Origin: an uncultured Acetatifactor sp. | GTDB taxonomy: Bacteria > Bacillota > Clostridia > Lachnospirales > Lachnospiraceae | Length of the DNA: 64,000 nt | Direction of reading: 5' to 3' | NCBI GenBank assembly: GCA_949840935.1 | Contig: CATKXX010000009.1 | Location: 1 to 64,000 of the forward strand | In this document: piece after piece, positions 40,656 through 51,419 of the stretch | Layout of the letters: each line of letters starts with the position of its first letter | How positions within the stretch are numbered: the first letter of the stretch is position 1 | Position numbers and translations under genes: made by a program | The notes under the pieces: model-generated | Told to the model about the DNA's origin: nothing | The model's input: only the letters and a program-made list of their open reading frames with translations | Database searches by the model: none

Positions 40656-42122
40656 CTATTCCTCATCCCCGGAATCCTCCTCCTGGGAGTCCGGTATTGT
40701 TGGCTGCTCTAATTCCGTCAGGCTCAGCCTTTCATAGCGATCCTGCTGAAGCTTGAATAATACCCCCGTGTATGCGTTCACCGCATAATTATTGCCTGTC
40801 TTTGTAAGGCTACCGTCCGCCCCGCAGTATATCTCCGAAATCACATAGAAGTCATCCACCCGGTTGATGTTGGTCACATACTGATACTCATACTGATACC
40901 GGTCACCGGATTCATCAAAATGGCCGTCCATATCATACACCTTCCCGGTAGCCATGGCGTACTGCATGATGGATTCCACCGCCTGCCCGGGCGTGAAATC
41001 CGTATTCATGACAAGCTGGTATGTGCGATCCGCCACATCTCCCGTTACCCCGTTCTCAATCCTGGCAAACTTGAAATTGCTCTTGCCAAGGGGCAGCGGG
41101 ATAGGCCCCGAATAAAGCTGGGACTCATAGGTCGGCGTTGAACCGTCCGTGGTATAATAGACCTCCTCCGCATCGTTGAGAACCTCTATATTCATGGGGA
41201 AATTATACTCTCCGCTGTACAGGTTCAGCTCCGGGGCAGGAATCTCGTCAATCTCCACATGGAATTCCCCCGAAATGGGCTCGCTTACAATCCCGTTGTC
41301 ATTGATAAACAGTGCTTTCACAATATAATCCCCGTCCTCCAAAATGATCGGCGCAGTATACTGCGTGCTCTCCGCATCCGGTTCGCTGCCGTCCAGGGTA
41401 TAGTAGATTTTCCCACTGCCAAAGGCAGACAGCTTCAGGGGCTGGACTGTCGTGTAATAGCCCGGTTTAATGCTGAATTCCGGCGGCCTGGCCAGGTACT
41501 TCTGGTAAGTGGAGATCAGATTCGCATTCTCACTGGCAAGCAGCAGGTCATTGATGGTCTGGTAGTCCTCCCTTGCGCTGTAAATGGCGATCAGCTTTCC
41601 ATAAGCCCTTTCCAGCTGTTCCGCATCGGCTCGGGAATCCCTGGCAATCTCCCGCAGCAGAAACTCATATTCAATTTTATTATTTTTAAGAAAGTACACC
41701 TCTGCCAGACTGAATTTCAATTCTATATTGTCTTCATCCAGTTCCAATGCACGGCTGTAGCACCTGACCGCCCTGTCATACTCCTGCCTCTCCACATATT
41801 CTTCTCCCCTCTCGATCTGCCATTCGAGAGAATTGTAATGATAGTAGGAAAGACCGGTCAAAACGGCCGCTGCCACAAATACTGCGCCGCATACCACCCA
41901 CAGCTTCCAGAAGCTTTTCCGCTTCGGAGGGTTCTGCTCCTCCCCGGGTTCTTCCCCGGATCCCTCCTGTCCGTTGATTTCTTCCAGTATACCGCTGATG
42001 GTACGCTCCATGTCCTGCTCCAACTCAGGGTCAAAGTCGGGTACGATATGGATATCCTCACCACAATGTTCGCAATACAGAGCTTCGTCTGCCATTTCCG
42101 CTCCACAGTTGGGACACTTCAT
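40656..42122 (-). CDS. Zinc-ribbon TPR membrane protein with chitobiase-type beta domains
   Basis: 488 residues. A CPNCGAEM...CEHCGE zinc ribbon (3-20), one membrane helix (about 74-94), TPR helices (about 100-200), two CHB_HEX_C-like repeats (IYYTLDGSEPD about 240-250; VYYTTDGSTPT about 320-330) and an acidic end. The arrangement suggests an inner ribbon and an outer TPR/beta stalk. It starts a few bases upstream of the NfnA gene on the same strand. Function unknown. Confidence 0.78.
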   Translation of the reverse strand: MKCPNCGAEMADEALYCEHCGEDIHIVPDFDPELEQDMERTISGILEEINGQEGSGEEPGEEQNPPKRKSFWKLWVVCGAVFVAAAVLTGLSYYHYNSLEWQIERGEEYVERQEYDRAVRCYSRALELDEDNIELKFSLAEVYFLKNNKIEYEFLLREIARDSRADAEQLERAYGKLIAIYSAREDYQTINDLLLASENANLISTYQKYLARPPEFSIKPGYYTTVQPLKLSAFGSGKIYYTLDGSEPDAESTQYTAPIILEDGDYIVKALFINDNGIVSEPISGEFHVEIDEIPAPELNLYSGEYNFPMNIEVLNDAEEVYYTTDGSTPTYESQLYSGPIPLPLGKSNFKFARIENGVTGDVADRTYQLVMNTDFTPGQAVESIMQYAMATGKVYDMDGHFDESGDRYQYEYQYVTNINRVDDFYVISEIYCGADGSLTKTGNNYAVNAYTGVLFKLQQDRYERLSLTELEQPTIPDSQEEDSGDEE

Positions 42123-42153
42123 AGCTTACGCCTCTTTTCTCTTGTGAAAAAAC

Positions 42154-43824
42154 TTAAAACAGACCTGTTATCACACCTTCATCGCTTACATCAATCCGGT
42201 TTGCCGCAGGCCGGCCGGGCAGCCCGGGCATAGTCATCACATCCCCCGTCAGGACCACCACAAAGCCTGCGCCTGCAGATACATAAACCTCCCTGACTTT
42301 CATGTCAAACCCTTCAGGCCTCCCCAGGAGAGACGGATCGTCTGACAAAGAATACTGGTTCTTCGCCATGCACACCGGCAGCCTTCCAAAGCCCAGCTCC
42401 GTAAGCCTCTGAAGCTGCTTCCTGGCAGCCGCGGAAAAGCTCACACCGCCAGCGCCGTAAATATCCCTGGCCACCGTAAGGATCTTCTCCTCCAGCGAGG
42501 CCGCGTCGTCATAGAGCACATGAAAATGGCTCTCCCTGCCCTCCAGGGTCTCTATTACCTTCCGGGCCAGCTCCGTACCGCCCTCGCCGCCCTTCTCCCA
42601 AACCTGGGAAAGGGCAAATTCACATCCCTTCCTCTCACAGAACTTACGCACATAATCTACCTCCGCCTCCGTATCCGTGACAAAGGAGTTTAATGTGACC
42701 ACCACAGGTACATCATATTTCTGCAGGTTTTCCATATGCTTCTCCAGATTGACGATACCCCTTTCCAGGGCCTCCAGATTCTCGTGAGAAAGCTCTGCAG
42801 CCGGCACGCCTCCATTATATTTCAAAGCGCGGACAGTCGCCACTAAGACAACGGCATCCGGCTTCAACCCCGCCATCCTGCATTTAATATCAAAGAATTT
42901 CTCCGCTCCCAGGTCGGCGCCAAATCCCGCCTCCGTAATACAGTAATCCGCCATCCTCAGAGCCGCCTTCGTGGCCCGCACAGAGTTACAGCCGTGGGCA
43001 ATATTGGCAAAGGGCCCTCCGTGCACCAGCGCAGGCGTATGCTCCAGAGTCTGTATCAGGTTGGGCTTCATGGCATCCTTTAAGAGCGCCGCCATAGCCC
43101 CCACCGCCTGCAGGTCAGATGCCGTCACAGGCTCCCCGGCATAATTATAGGCCACAATGATACGTCCCAGCCGTTCCTTCAGATCCTTCATATCCTCCGC
43201 CAGGCAGAGGATTGCCATGATCTCGCTGGCTACGGTTATGACAAAATGATCCTCCCGCACAAAGCCGTCCGCCTTATTCCCCAGCCCCACCACAATATTC
43301 CGCAGGGCACGGTCATTCATGTCCTCACAGCGCTTCCAGACAATCTGCCTGGTGTCGATCTGCAACCCATTGCCCTGATGGATATGGTTGTCAAGCAGCG
43401 CCGCAAGCAGGTTATTTGCCGATGTGACAGCATGGAGATCCCCCGTAAAATGAAGGTTCAGATCCTCCATGGGAACCACCTGCGCATAACCGCCGCCGGC
43501 GGCCCCTCCCTTGATGCCGAAGCAGGGCCCCAGGGAGGGCTCTCTCAGGGCGATGACAGCCTTCTTCCCCAGCTTTCCAAATGCCTGCCCCAGGCCCACG
43601 GTGACAGTGGTCTTACCCTCCCCCGCAGGGGTGGGATTGATGGCCGTCACCAGGATCAGCTTCCCCTCCGGCCTGCCCTTCAGTCCTTCTATGTATTCGT
43701 TGGTAAGCTTCGCCTTATATTTCCCGTAAAGCTCCAGGTCGTCCTGCGTCATACCCAGCCCTTCCGCCACCCTGGCGACAGGCTCTAAAACCGCTTCCTG
43801 CGCAATTTCAATATCTGATTTCAT
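42154..43824 (-). CDS. fhs: Formate-tetrahydrofolate ligase
   Basis: 556 residues, full family length. ATP-binding loop TPAGEGKTT (about 66-74), [19 protein letters not shown] and the late [10 protein letters not shown] motif. It makes 10-formyl-THF from formate, ATP and THF in one-carbon and acetogenic metabolism. It lies between ftsK and the TPR gene. Confidence 0.96.
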   Translation of the reverse strand: MKSDIEIAQEAVLEPVARVAEGLGMTQDDLELYGKYKAKLTNEYIEGLKGRPEGKLILVTAINPTPAGEGKTTVTVGLGQAFGKLGKKAVIALREPSLGPCFGIKGGAAGGGYAQVVPMEDLNLHFTGDLHAVTSANNLLAALLDNHIHQGNGLQIDTRQIVWKRCEDMNDRALRNIVVGLGNKADGFVREDHFVITVASEIMAILCLAEDMKDLKERLGRIIVAYNYAGEPVTASDLQAVGAMAALLKDAMKPNLIQTLEHTPALVHGGPFANIAHGCNSVRATKAALRMADYCITEAGFGADLGAEKFFDIKCRMAGLKPDAVVLVATVRALKYNGGVPAAELSHENLEALERGIVNLEKHMENLQKYDVPVVVTLNSFVTDTEAEVDYVRKFCERKGCEFALSQVWEKGGEGGTELARKVIETLEGRESHFHVLYDDAASLEEKILTVARDIYGAGGVSFSAAARKQLQRLTELGFGRLPVCMAKNQYSLSDDPSLLGRPEGFDMKVREVYVSAGAGFVVVLTGDVMTMPGLPGRPAANRIDVSDEGVITGLF

Positions 43825-43938
43825 ATGAAAATCCTTTCTGATATAAACCTATGCCTCCCAGAGATTCCGCTCCGATCTATATCCATTCACGTTTTCTGTG
43901 ACTTACGCTTCACTCACAAAGAAGCATCTTCCGAACAG

Positions 43939-46900
43939 CTATATCTGTTCTTCCAGCAGCTGTTCAAACTGCTCCGGGCTCATCAGGATCTTCCTGGGCT
44001 TTGTGCCCTCCTCCTCGCCCACCACGCCGAATTCACAGAGCTGATCCATGATCCTTGCCGCCCGGTTGAATCCAATCTTCAGTACACGCTGCAACATGCC
44101 TATGGAAGCCTTATCCTTCTCTATGATAAATCTGCCGGCCTTCTCGAACAGCTCGTCGATCTCGCTGCCCCCGGAGGAACCTCCGCTCCCGGAGCCTGCA
44201 CCGATACTCCTTATCTTCTCCTCAATATCCGGCGCATAAGTATTTCCCAAAGCCTGGTTTTTCAGGAAATCCACTACGTCCGACACCTCCCTGTCAGAGA
44301 TAAAAGCTCCCTGGACACGGGCAGGCTTGCTGTAGCCCTGGGGATAAAAGAGCATGTCCCCCTTCCCCAAAAGCTTCTCCGCGCCGTTCATATCGAGGAT
44401 GGTGCGGGAATCCACGCTGCTGGAGACGGAAAAGGCCACCCGGCTGGGCATATTCGCCTTGATCAGGCCGGTAATGACATCCACGCTGGGACGCTGTGTC
44501 GCAATGATCAGATGGATTCCCGCCGCTCTCGCCAGCTGCGCCAGACGGCAGATGGATTCCTCCACCTCCCCGGGGCATACCATCATCAGATCCGCCAGCT
44601 CGTCCACGATAATGACAATCTGCGGCAATTTCCCGGGCGCATCCTCCTGGCCCCCCTGCCTCATGGACTCAACCTTTTTATTATAGCCCTTCAAGTCACG
44701 GACATTATAATCCGCAAATTTGCGATACCTGTCTTCCATCTCCGACACGCCCCAGTGAAGCGCTGCGGAAGCCTTCTTGGGATCCGTCACAACAGGCAGC
44801 AGCAGATGGGGAATGCCATTGTACACACTCAGCTCCACCACCTTGGGATCCACCATGATCAGTTTCACATCATCAGGATGCGCCTTGTAAAGAATACTCA
44901 TGATCAGGGTATTAATGCAGACCGACTTACCGGAGCCGGTAGCCCCTGCAATCAACAGGTGAGGCATCTTTGCGATATCTGTGACCACCACCTGCCCGGC
45001 AATATCCTTCCCCACCGCAAAGGCAATGTTGGAAGGGAAGTCCTGGAATTCTTTACTTTCCAGCAGATCCCGAAAGGCGACCGCCATGGTCTCCTTGTTC
45101 GGTACTTCTATGCCGATGGCCGCCTTCCCGGGGATGGGCGCCTCGATGCGGATATCCGTAGCCGCCAGGTTCAGCTTGATATCATCCGTCAGCCCCACGA
45201 TCTTAGAAACCTTGACCCCCTGCTCCGGCTGCAGCTCATAGCGCGTAACACTGGGGCCCTGGCTGATATCCGTGATTGTGACCCTGACGCCGAAGGTGCT
45301 GAGTGTCTGCTGAAGGCGCATGGCTGTTTCTTTCAGCTCCTTTGTAGTGTCTCCCGAAACGGGGACACCCTTCTGTAACAGGCTGACCGGCGGCGTACAA
45401 TACTCCTTTGGAAGAAGCTTTGCCGCATGGTTTACTTCCCTCTGGATCCCGGGCTCCACACTGTGTTCCTCCGGCGCAGGCCTTGCCGCAGGACGCTGGC
45501 CGGCGGGCTCGTCAATCCCTTCCTTATGTATCCTGATGTCCTGCCTTGGCATATCTGCCACAGAAGATTCTGCAGCAGGCGCCGCCGGCCGGCCCGGTAT
45601 AGGCTCCGGCAGCGGATCCGGGCCGAAAAGCGCTTCCGATATCGCATCAAGATCCATATCGTCCGTCAGCACAAGGCCTGCATCCGGATCGTCAAATCCC
45701 ATACCGGGAAACAGCTCCTCCATCTCATTCCCCATTCCTGCGTCAGGGCTCATATCTGAACCGTATCCTTCACCGGATGAGATTCCTGCAGCCTGTCCCG
45801 TTCCTGCGGCGGAGCCCATTCCCATATCGTATCCTGTTCCTGCAGCGGAATCCATTCTTCCGTCATATCCTGCGCCTGCGGCAGATGTCATCCCTCCGTC
45901 ATACATTGCGCCTGAAGGCAGGCCCGCACCATAGCCGTCTTCCGTCTCCGGTGTGAAACCGGGATTCAAGCAGACCTCCTGCTCCTCCTCGTCATTCAGG
46001 CGTACCTGATGCATGGTACGGATCTGTATCCTGTCAAAATCAAACACCGGGGCCGCCGTCTCCGTCACTTCCGGCTCCGCCGCCGCGGTGTCCTCCATAT
46101 ATGCGTCTTCCTCCGCAGCCTCCGTATATATGATCTCATGGACATCCTCGCTGCGGTGCTCCTCCGAAGGCCGTGCCAGGGCCGTATCCATCATGACCCC
46201 GGAAACCTTTCTCTCCATGCGCAGGATCTTCTCGTTTTCCTTTTCCTCAGCCCTCAGACGGCGTTCTTCCTCCCTTCTGGCACGTTCCTCGTCCCTCCGG
46301 GCGCGCTGCTCCTCCTGTTCCTCACGGCGCCGGCGGTTGATCTCCCTGCGGCGCTGCGCATCCTCTCTGGATAGCTCCCTGACGCGGCTGCCCCCCCTTT
46401 TCACACTGCCCAGAAGGGATTTCTCCGTCAGCAGGATCAGGCTGACCACGGAACACAGAAGCACCACCAGCACCGTACCGATGGTCTCCAGGTAATGCTG
46501 CAGCAGATAGCTGATGCTGCCGGAAAGCACTCCACCGCCGGTCTTGCCGTCGCGGCTGTTTTCATAGATTGTCTTAATGCTGTATGTCTCCAGGGTTCCC
46601 GCACCCTTTGCAAACAGGTCGCACAACACTCCCAGCATGATACAGAGCACTACTCCGGAAACCAGCTTGCGCACCGCGTTCGGATTCCCCTCATTGGCAA
46701 ACCAGAAGGATGCCGCCAGGAAGATCAACAGCGGAAGCACATATGTGATCAGCCCGAAGATGCCGAACAGCACTCCGCTGACCGCATCCCCCACAGGCCC
46801 TATCATACCAAAATTACAGCAGAACAGAAGAACCATTGCGACAAACAGCACGATCAGGCCAATCTCATGGAACAGCGCGCTGTCCTGCGCCTCCTGCGCC

Positions 46901-46992
46901 GCAGCCGCCTTCCTTTTCCCGGAGCCGGTTCCCGATGCCTTTCTGCCTGTGCCTTTTCTATTTGAAGCTGATGTTCTGTTAGAAGAAGCCAT
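43939..46992 (-). CDS. ftsK: FtsK/SpoIIIE-family DNA translocase
   Basis: 1017 residues from MASSNRTS; an upstream ATG adds five residues. Four N-terminal membrane helices, a long Arg/Glu coiled-coil stretch (about 205-260), a low-complexity Gly/Met/Asp linker with GYD-x-GM repeats (about 350-430), and the motor with Walker A GATGSGKSV, Walker B IIVDELADLM and the C-terminal gamma winged helix (KASIGMLQRVLKIGFNRAA). It pumps chromosome DNA through the septum at division and sporulation. It has its own promoter. Confidence 0.94.
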   Translation of the reverse strand: MASSNRTSASNRKGTGRKASGTGSGKRKAAAAQEAQDSALFHEIGLIVLFVAMVLLFCCNFGMIGPVGDAVSGVLFGIFGLITYVLPLLIFLAASFWFANEGNPNAVRKLVSGVVLCIMLGVLCDLFAKGAGTLETYSIKTIYENSRDGKTGGGVLSGSISYLLQHYLETIGTVLVVLLCSVVSLILLTEKSLLGSVKRGGSRVRELSREDAQRRREINRRRREEQEEQRARRDEERARREEERRLRAEEKENEKILRMERKVSGVMMDTALARPSEEHRSEDVHEIIYTEAAEEDAYMEDTAAAEPEVTETAAPVFDFDRIQIRTMHQVRLNDEEEQEVCLNPGFTPETEDGYGAGLPSGAMYDGGMTSAAGAGYDGRMDSAAGTGYDMGMGSAAGTGQAAGISSGEGYGSDMSPDAGMGNEMEELFPGMGFDDPDAGLVLTDDMDLDAISEALFGPDPLPEPIPGRPAAPAAESSVADMPRQDIRIHKEGIDEPAGQRPAARPAPEEHSVEPGIQREVNHAAKLLPKEYCTPPVSLLQKGVPVSGDTTKELKETAMRLQQTLSTFGVRVTITDISQGPSVTRYELQPEQGVKVSKIVGLTDDIKLNLAATDIRIEAPIPGKAAIGIEVPNKETMAVAFRDLLESKEFQDFPSNIAFAVGKDIAGQVVVTDIAKMPHLLIAGATGSGKSVCINTLIMSILYKAHPDDVKLIMVDPKVVELSVYNGIPHLLLPVVTDPKKASAALHWGVSEMEDRYRKFADYNVRDLKGYNKKVESMRQGGQEDAPGKLPQIVIIVDELADLMMVCPGEVEESICRLAQLARAAGIHLIIATQRPSVDVITGLIKANMPSRVAFSVSSSVDSRTILDMNGAEKLLGKGDMLFYPQGYSKPARVQGAFISDREVSDVVDFLKNQALGNTYAPDIEEKIRSIGAGSGSGGSSGGSEIDELFEKAGRFIIEKDKASIGMLQRVLKIGFNRAARIMDQLCEFGVVGEEEGTKPRKILMSPEQFEQLLEEQI

Positions 46993-47037
46993 CTTGCCCA
47001 ACCTCACTTCTCAAAATCTGATAAATATGCTGTTGAG

Positions 47038-47066
47038 ATTATACCATTTTTATGTGTACTTGTCAC
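47038..47066 (-). promoter_or_regulatory. Promoter of ftsK
   Basis: Minus strand GTGACA (47066-47061), 17-bp spacer, TATAAT (47043-47038), about 45 bp before the ftsK start. It isolates ftsK from the upstream glycan operon. Confidence 0.72.
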
Positions 47067-47104
47067 CATGGATTTTTTTGCTGTGCAGAATCGCACTGAA
47101 ATGA

Positions 47105-48223
47105 TTAATTTTTCCTCTCCATAAACCATTTTATCACAGCCTCGGCGATTCTCTCCGAGGCATGGCCATCCCCGTAGGGATTCACTGCATGGCACATGGC
47201 CTGGTAGCTCCCCCCGTCCGTCAGCAGCCTTCTCGCTTCCTCATAGACGGTATCCTCCTGCGTCCCCACCAGCCTCAGCGTCCCGGCCTCCACTCCCTCT
47301 GGACGCTCCGTGGTATCACGCATGACCAGCACGGGCTTACCAAGGGCCGGCGCCTCCTCCTGGATTCCTCCGCTGTCCGTCATGATAAAATAACTCCGGG
47401 CCATAAAGTTGTGGAAATCACAGATGTCCAGAGGCTCTGTCAGGCGGATTCTCTCCTCCCCTCCCAGGATTTCCCTGGCAGGCTCCCTCACTCTTGGGTT
47501 CTTATGCAGCGGGTACAGGAGTTTCACATCCGGGAACTCCTCCACGATCCTCCGGGCGGCCCGGAATATCCGGCGCATCGGTTCCCCGATGCTCTCCCGC
47601 CTGTGCGCCGTGAACAGAATCATGCGGCTCCCCGCCGCCCAGTCCAGATGTTCATTGGAATAATCCTCCGTGACGGTATCTTTCAGCGCGTCTATCACCG
47701 TGTTCCCTGTGACAAAAATCCGCCCCGGATCCTTCCCTTCCTCCAAAAGGTGCCTTTTTGCCAGCTCCGTAGGCGCAAAGTACAGGTCTGAGACCAGGTC
47801 TACCGCCTGCCGGTTGAATTCCTCCGAGTAGGGGGAGGACATGTCATAAGTGCGCAGCCCCGCCTCCACATGCCCCACCGGGATCCGCCTGTAGAAACCG
47901 GCCAGCGCCGCCGCGAAGGAGGTGGAGGTATCGCCGTGCACCAGCAAAAGATCCGGCTCCTCCACGTCCAGGAACCTCCCCAGCCCTTCCAGGATGCCGG
48001 CGGTAATCCGGGACAGCGTCTGGCCCTCCCTCATGATGTCCAGGTTACAGTCCGCACGAATCCCGAAGATCCCCATCACCTGATCCAGCATTTCCCTGTG
48101 CTGCCCGGTCAGGCATACCCTGCTTATGATCTGCTCATGCTTCTGTAATTCCAGTATTAGGGGGCACATCTTGACCGCCTCCGGGCGGGTGCCGAAAATA
48201 GACGTTATTTTTATCTTTTTCAT
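47105..48223 (-). CDS. wecB: UDP-N-acetylglucosamine 2-epimerase (non-hydrolysing)
   Basis: 372 residues. FGTRPEAVKMCPL at the N-terminus, HGDTSTSFAAALAGFY, HVEAGLRTYDM and TDSGGIQEEAPALGKPV are the family landmarks. It makes UDP-ManNAc for surface glycans. It is the last gene of the glycan operon, 19 bp after the GT gene. Confidence 0.93.
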   Translation of the reverse strand: MKKIKITSIFGTRPEAVKMCPLILELQKHEQIISRVCLTGQHREMLDQVMGIFGIRADCNLDIMREGQTLSRITAGILEGLGRFLDVEEPDLLLVHGDTSTSFAAALAGFYRRIPVGHVEAGLRTYDMSSPYSEEFNRQAVDLVSDLYFAPTELAKRHLLEEGKDPGRIFVTGNTVIDALKDTVTEDYSNEHLDWAAGSRMILFTAHRRESIGEPMRRIFRAARRIVEEFPDVKLLYPLHKNPRVREPAREILGGEERIRLTEPLDICDFHNFMARSYFIMTDSGGIQEEAPALGKPVLVMRDTTERPEGVEAGTLRLVGTQEDTVYEEARRLLTDGGSYQAMCHAVNPYGDGHASERIAEAVIKWFMERKN

Positions 48224-48241
48224 GGTATTCTTTCCTAAATT

Positions 48242-49357
48242 TCAAGTATCTTTTACTTTTTCTCCTGAAACATACATGCTTTTCTTTGCCTTGTTTACAA
48301 TTTCAATGAAATCGTCTCTGGTATTTGGTACCGGAAGCTTCTGTTCAACATATAAGTCATTCAGCGATCTGTAAAATATGTCATATGAATTGTTGGAATA
48401 AGCGAATTTCATGATATTGCGCAGCATGATACACTTAACTTTCGTCCTGCAGAAATCCCACAGCATATTGAGAATAACAGCCGATGAATTGGCGGCCAGA
48501 AGGATACAATCTTCACAATCATCATTTAACACCACCAATTCCCAGGGCATAGAATACGGTTCCACACTGTCTATTCCCATTTCTCTGAATCTGTTTTCCA
48601 CATCCCGGGGATGCCTCTTTACCAGGATATCTTCCGGTCCATACTGGGATATTAAGAATTCGATAAACTCCAGTGCATTGTCCGTCCCGCCATCCCTGGC
48701 ATAAGATTCTTCAAAAAAAATCAACTTCCCTTTATATCGATTTTCATGAGGCGTATACCCATATATGTAATTAAGGACTTTTACATACTCATCCCTGTTT
48801 CCGTTAATGCTTGGAATAGAATACATTTTATATTTTGTGTTCTTTTTTAGCACCGGGCCATATACATAAATGCCTGCAAGCTCCTCCAGCAAATACACTC
48901 TGCGTTTTCTTAATTCATCTTCAATGTTTTCCTCAAGCGCATAAAAGGTATAAATACCCTCTCCGATCAAGTATGGTGTGGCGGTATCCATAATTGCCTG
49001 ATACATATATACGGAAAAATAATCAATTTCAGATGTCATAAATCCAGTATAGGATTCAAAATCCCCTAAAATGTCTCTGGCTTCCCTCACACATGCTTCT
49101 CTGTATCGTTCTCCTTTTGTTGGTTCCTGGTACATTCTGTAACTCTTATCCTGGGGGAAATGATTCGCTTCCACATAGAGAGCTTTATCAAAAAGTCCTG
49201 TTTGTTCTATTTTATTTATTAATCCAGAATTACCCGACGACCTGTCCGTGATTATTAAAGTAGTATCTATGTTCCTTAACAATGACAGTTTTACCTGTAT
49301 AGTAATTATTAGCTCAAGCGCTGAATCTGCTATCAATAAATATCTTTCTTTCTTCAT
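48242..49357 (-). CDS. Sialyltransferase-like (GT52/GT38-type) glycosyltransferase
   Basis: 371 residues. The three hallmark motifs of bacterial CMP-sialic-acid transferases appear in order: an acidic-Gly motif (GEG, 132-134), the HP motif (KRHPRD, 247-252) and the Ser pair (NSSA, 290-293). This group uses CMP-activated nonulosonic acids. Its place at the end of a CMP-sugar cassette suggests it transfers the sugar made by the upstream genes. The acceptor is unknown. Confidence 0.72.
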   Translation of the reverse strand: MKKERYLLIADSALELIITIQVKLSLLRNIDTTLIITDRSSGNSGLINKIEQTGLFDKALYVEANHFPQDKSYRMYQEPTKGERYREACVREARDILGDFESYTGFMTSEIDYFSVYMYQAIMDTATPYLIGEGIYTFYALEENIEDELRKRRVYLLEELAGIYVYGPVLKKNTKYKMYSIPSINGNRDEYVKVLNYIYGYTPHENRYKGKLIFFEESYARDGGTDNALEFIEFLISQYGPEDILVKRHPRDVENRFREMGIDSVEPYSMPWELVVLNDDCEDCILLAANSSAVILNMLWDFCRTKVKCIMLRNIMKFAYSNNSYDIFYRSLNDLYVEQKLPVPNTRDDFIEIVNKAKKSMYVSGEKVKDT

Positions 49358-49376
49358 CTTAATACCCCTGATGTGC

Positions 49377-50288
49377 CTATCCATCCAACCCGATTCTGAC
49401 TTTCCCTACAATTTTTACTACTTCTTCAGAAATATCCGAAAAAGCAGAAAACCTATGGGCATTCTCGGGATAAAAGACTGCATGATCTCCTTTTCTCAAC
49501 AAAATACGCGCCATCCTGTCCGGAGCTTTCCAGGTCATCACATCAAGCTTACTGTCATACCCCTTTTTCACGGTCAGCCTGGATATATCTGCCAGCTCCA
49601 CTGCTTCAACACCTTTCGCCACAATCTGAATCTCCACATATTCTTTGTGAGAGATTAAATCGCAATCTCCGGCAGGCCTGGTCGTATATGAGTGCACTGT
49701 ATAATAAAAATTTGAGTCAACCACATGCTTCTTTCCATCCGGTCTTATCTCTTTTAATCCCATCAAATAGTGTAAGGCCGTATTGATTCTTTTCTCTACT
49801 TCAAGCTTATCAGCCCTGGGATTCAGAATCCATTCAACGAATTCACGAAGTGCTCCCTCGCCGGCCCTGCTTATGCATATATAGTCTGATAAAGCTTTAA
49901 CCTGTGGAACAGCATCTGATGGACAACCCACTATGCCGCCGGCATCTTTAACGGGATACATACACTTCAGATCCAAAATATCGTCTCCAAAATACGCACA
50001 ATGTTTGAAGTTTTCTTCCCCAACAATTTCCTTCAACGCAGATAACTTATCTGACTTACCCTGGTATACATTCTGAATTCCAAGCTCGTCACATCTGTTT
50101 TGAACTATTCTGCTGTTTCTTGCTGTGATAACAATCGGGACTATGTCAAAAGGCTTAAGCAATGTGCTGATGGCATAGCCATCCTTTACGGAAAATGCCT
50201 TTAACATTTCGCCATTTACACCCATGTAGATTTTTCCGTCTGTCAATGTGCCATCTACATCCATTACCAAATATTTTATCATATCCAT
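49377..50288 (-). CDS. KdsC-type HAD phosphatase fused to a YhcH/TabA-like domain
   Basis: 303 residues. Residues 1-155 are a C0-type HAD phosphatase (VMDVDGTLTDG with the Asp pair, ITARNS, GDDILDL), the class that dephosphorylates Kdo-8-P and sialic acid 9-P. Residues 165-303 match the YhcH/YjgK/YiaL family (DLISHKEYVEIQIVAKG; FYPENAHRFSAF), found in sialic-acid operons and proposed to isomerise sugars. The fusion fits a role in making an ulosonic acid. Confidence 0.8.
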   Translation of the reverse strand: MDMIKYLVMDVDGTLTDGKIYMGVNGEMLKAFSVKDGYAISTLLKPFDIVPIVITARNSRIVQNRCDELGIQNVYQGKSDKLSALKEIVGEENFKHCAYFGDDILDLKCMYPVKDAGGIVGCPSDAVPQVKALSDYICISRAGEGALREFVEWILNPRADKLEVEKRINTALHYLMGLKEIRPDGKKHVVDSNFYYTVHSYTTRPAGDCDLISHKEYVEIQIVAKGVEAVELADISRLTVKKGYDSKLDVMTWKAPDRMARILLRKGDHAVFYPENAHRFSAFSDISEEVVKIVGKVRIGLDG

Positions 50289-50300
50289 TTCCTGTTTTAA

Positions 50301-51419
50301 TCAATTCCTGTCTCCAAGCAATTCGTTTATCTGCTTTAGCTTATCAACTTCCAAGTCAGGTTTTATGGTACTTGTTTCCCACATAATCTTAGGAATCAGC
50401 AACGTATTTTCGGACAAAAGGATATTCAATAAGCAGGGAGCGTCGTCTGCAAGCCACTCTTTATATTCATCTATTGATTCATAAGAAGTTAAAGTAGCCG
50501 CTCTGATGCCATATGCATTCGCTACTTTTTCAAAGTCAGGCACTGTGTAACCGCTTTCTTGCGTTGTTTGTGCCAATCTGCCATTATATGATCCATTTTG
50601 TATCTCGCTTATTTTTCCAAGGACTCGATTATTCAACACAAAAATTTTGATCGGAAGCCTTTCTCTTTTCACGACCTCTAATTCCTGTATATTCATTTGC
50701 AGGCCGCCATCACCAGTGATGCAGAATACCAAACCATTATTGACTGACACAGATGCCCCTATTGCAAACGGAAGGCCGCATCCCATTGCGCCATACCCTC
50801 CGGCAATGTGAATCCTGCCCTTAATTCCTTTAAGCCAAAGAGATTGTGCTGTCCAACACTCATTTTGTCCGACATCAACTGACACAATAGGATTCTTCGG
50901 AAGAAATTGCGCTATCTTATCAACACATAGATTTCCCTCAACATTGTCATATCCTTCGATCACTTTTTTAGCTGCCATACACTTGTCCCACCAGAATCCA
51001 TAGTCAGGAATGCTTTCTTTCAGTAAGCTTTCCAGGAAATGCCTGGCATCCATATGATACTTTTCTTCATCTTCTTTGATATTTCTTCCCAATTCATATT
51101 GATCCACATCGGCTCTGATCAGTTTTGCATTAGGTGCAAACAGCTCCTTTTTATGCCCGATCTGTCGAAGTCCCAGCCTTGCACCTACAGAAATCACCAA
51201 GTCACATTCGTTCAATATCATATTGGCTATTCTGTTACCGTACGTCCCTATAAAACCAATTCTATATCTATCCTGTACCAGATCAACCGCATTCATTGTA
51301 GTCAGGACCGGGATATGAGTTTTATCTATAAAATCATAAACTAATTCCGCAGCTCCTGCAGCACGTATGCCGTTACCTGCCACTAATACTGGCTTTCTGG
51401 ATGTCGTATGGAAAATCAA
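50301..51419 (-). pseudogene. ThDP-dependent enzyme, central and C-terminal part (split gene)
   Basis: 372 residues from a TTG with no ribosome site. It contains the central domain (RKPVLVAGNGIRAAG) and the cofactor-binding domain with the GDGG...NN motif (ITGDGGLQMN ... FVLNN). The missing N-terminal pyrimidine domain is encoded in the other frame just upstream (51373-51909), overlapping by 47 bp. The family needs a 30-40 residue linker that is absent, so a frameshifting deletion is likely. If both halves are made they might still pair. Confidence 0.7.
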
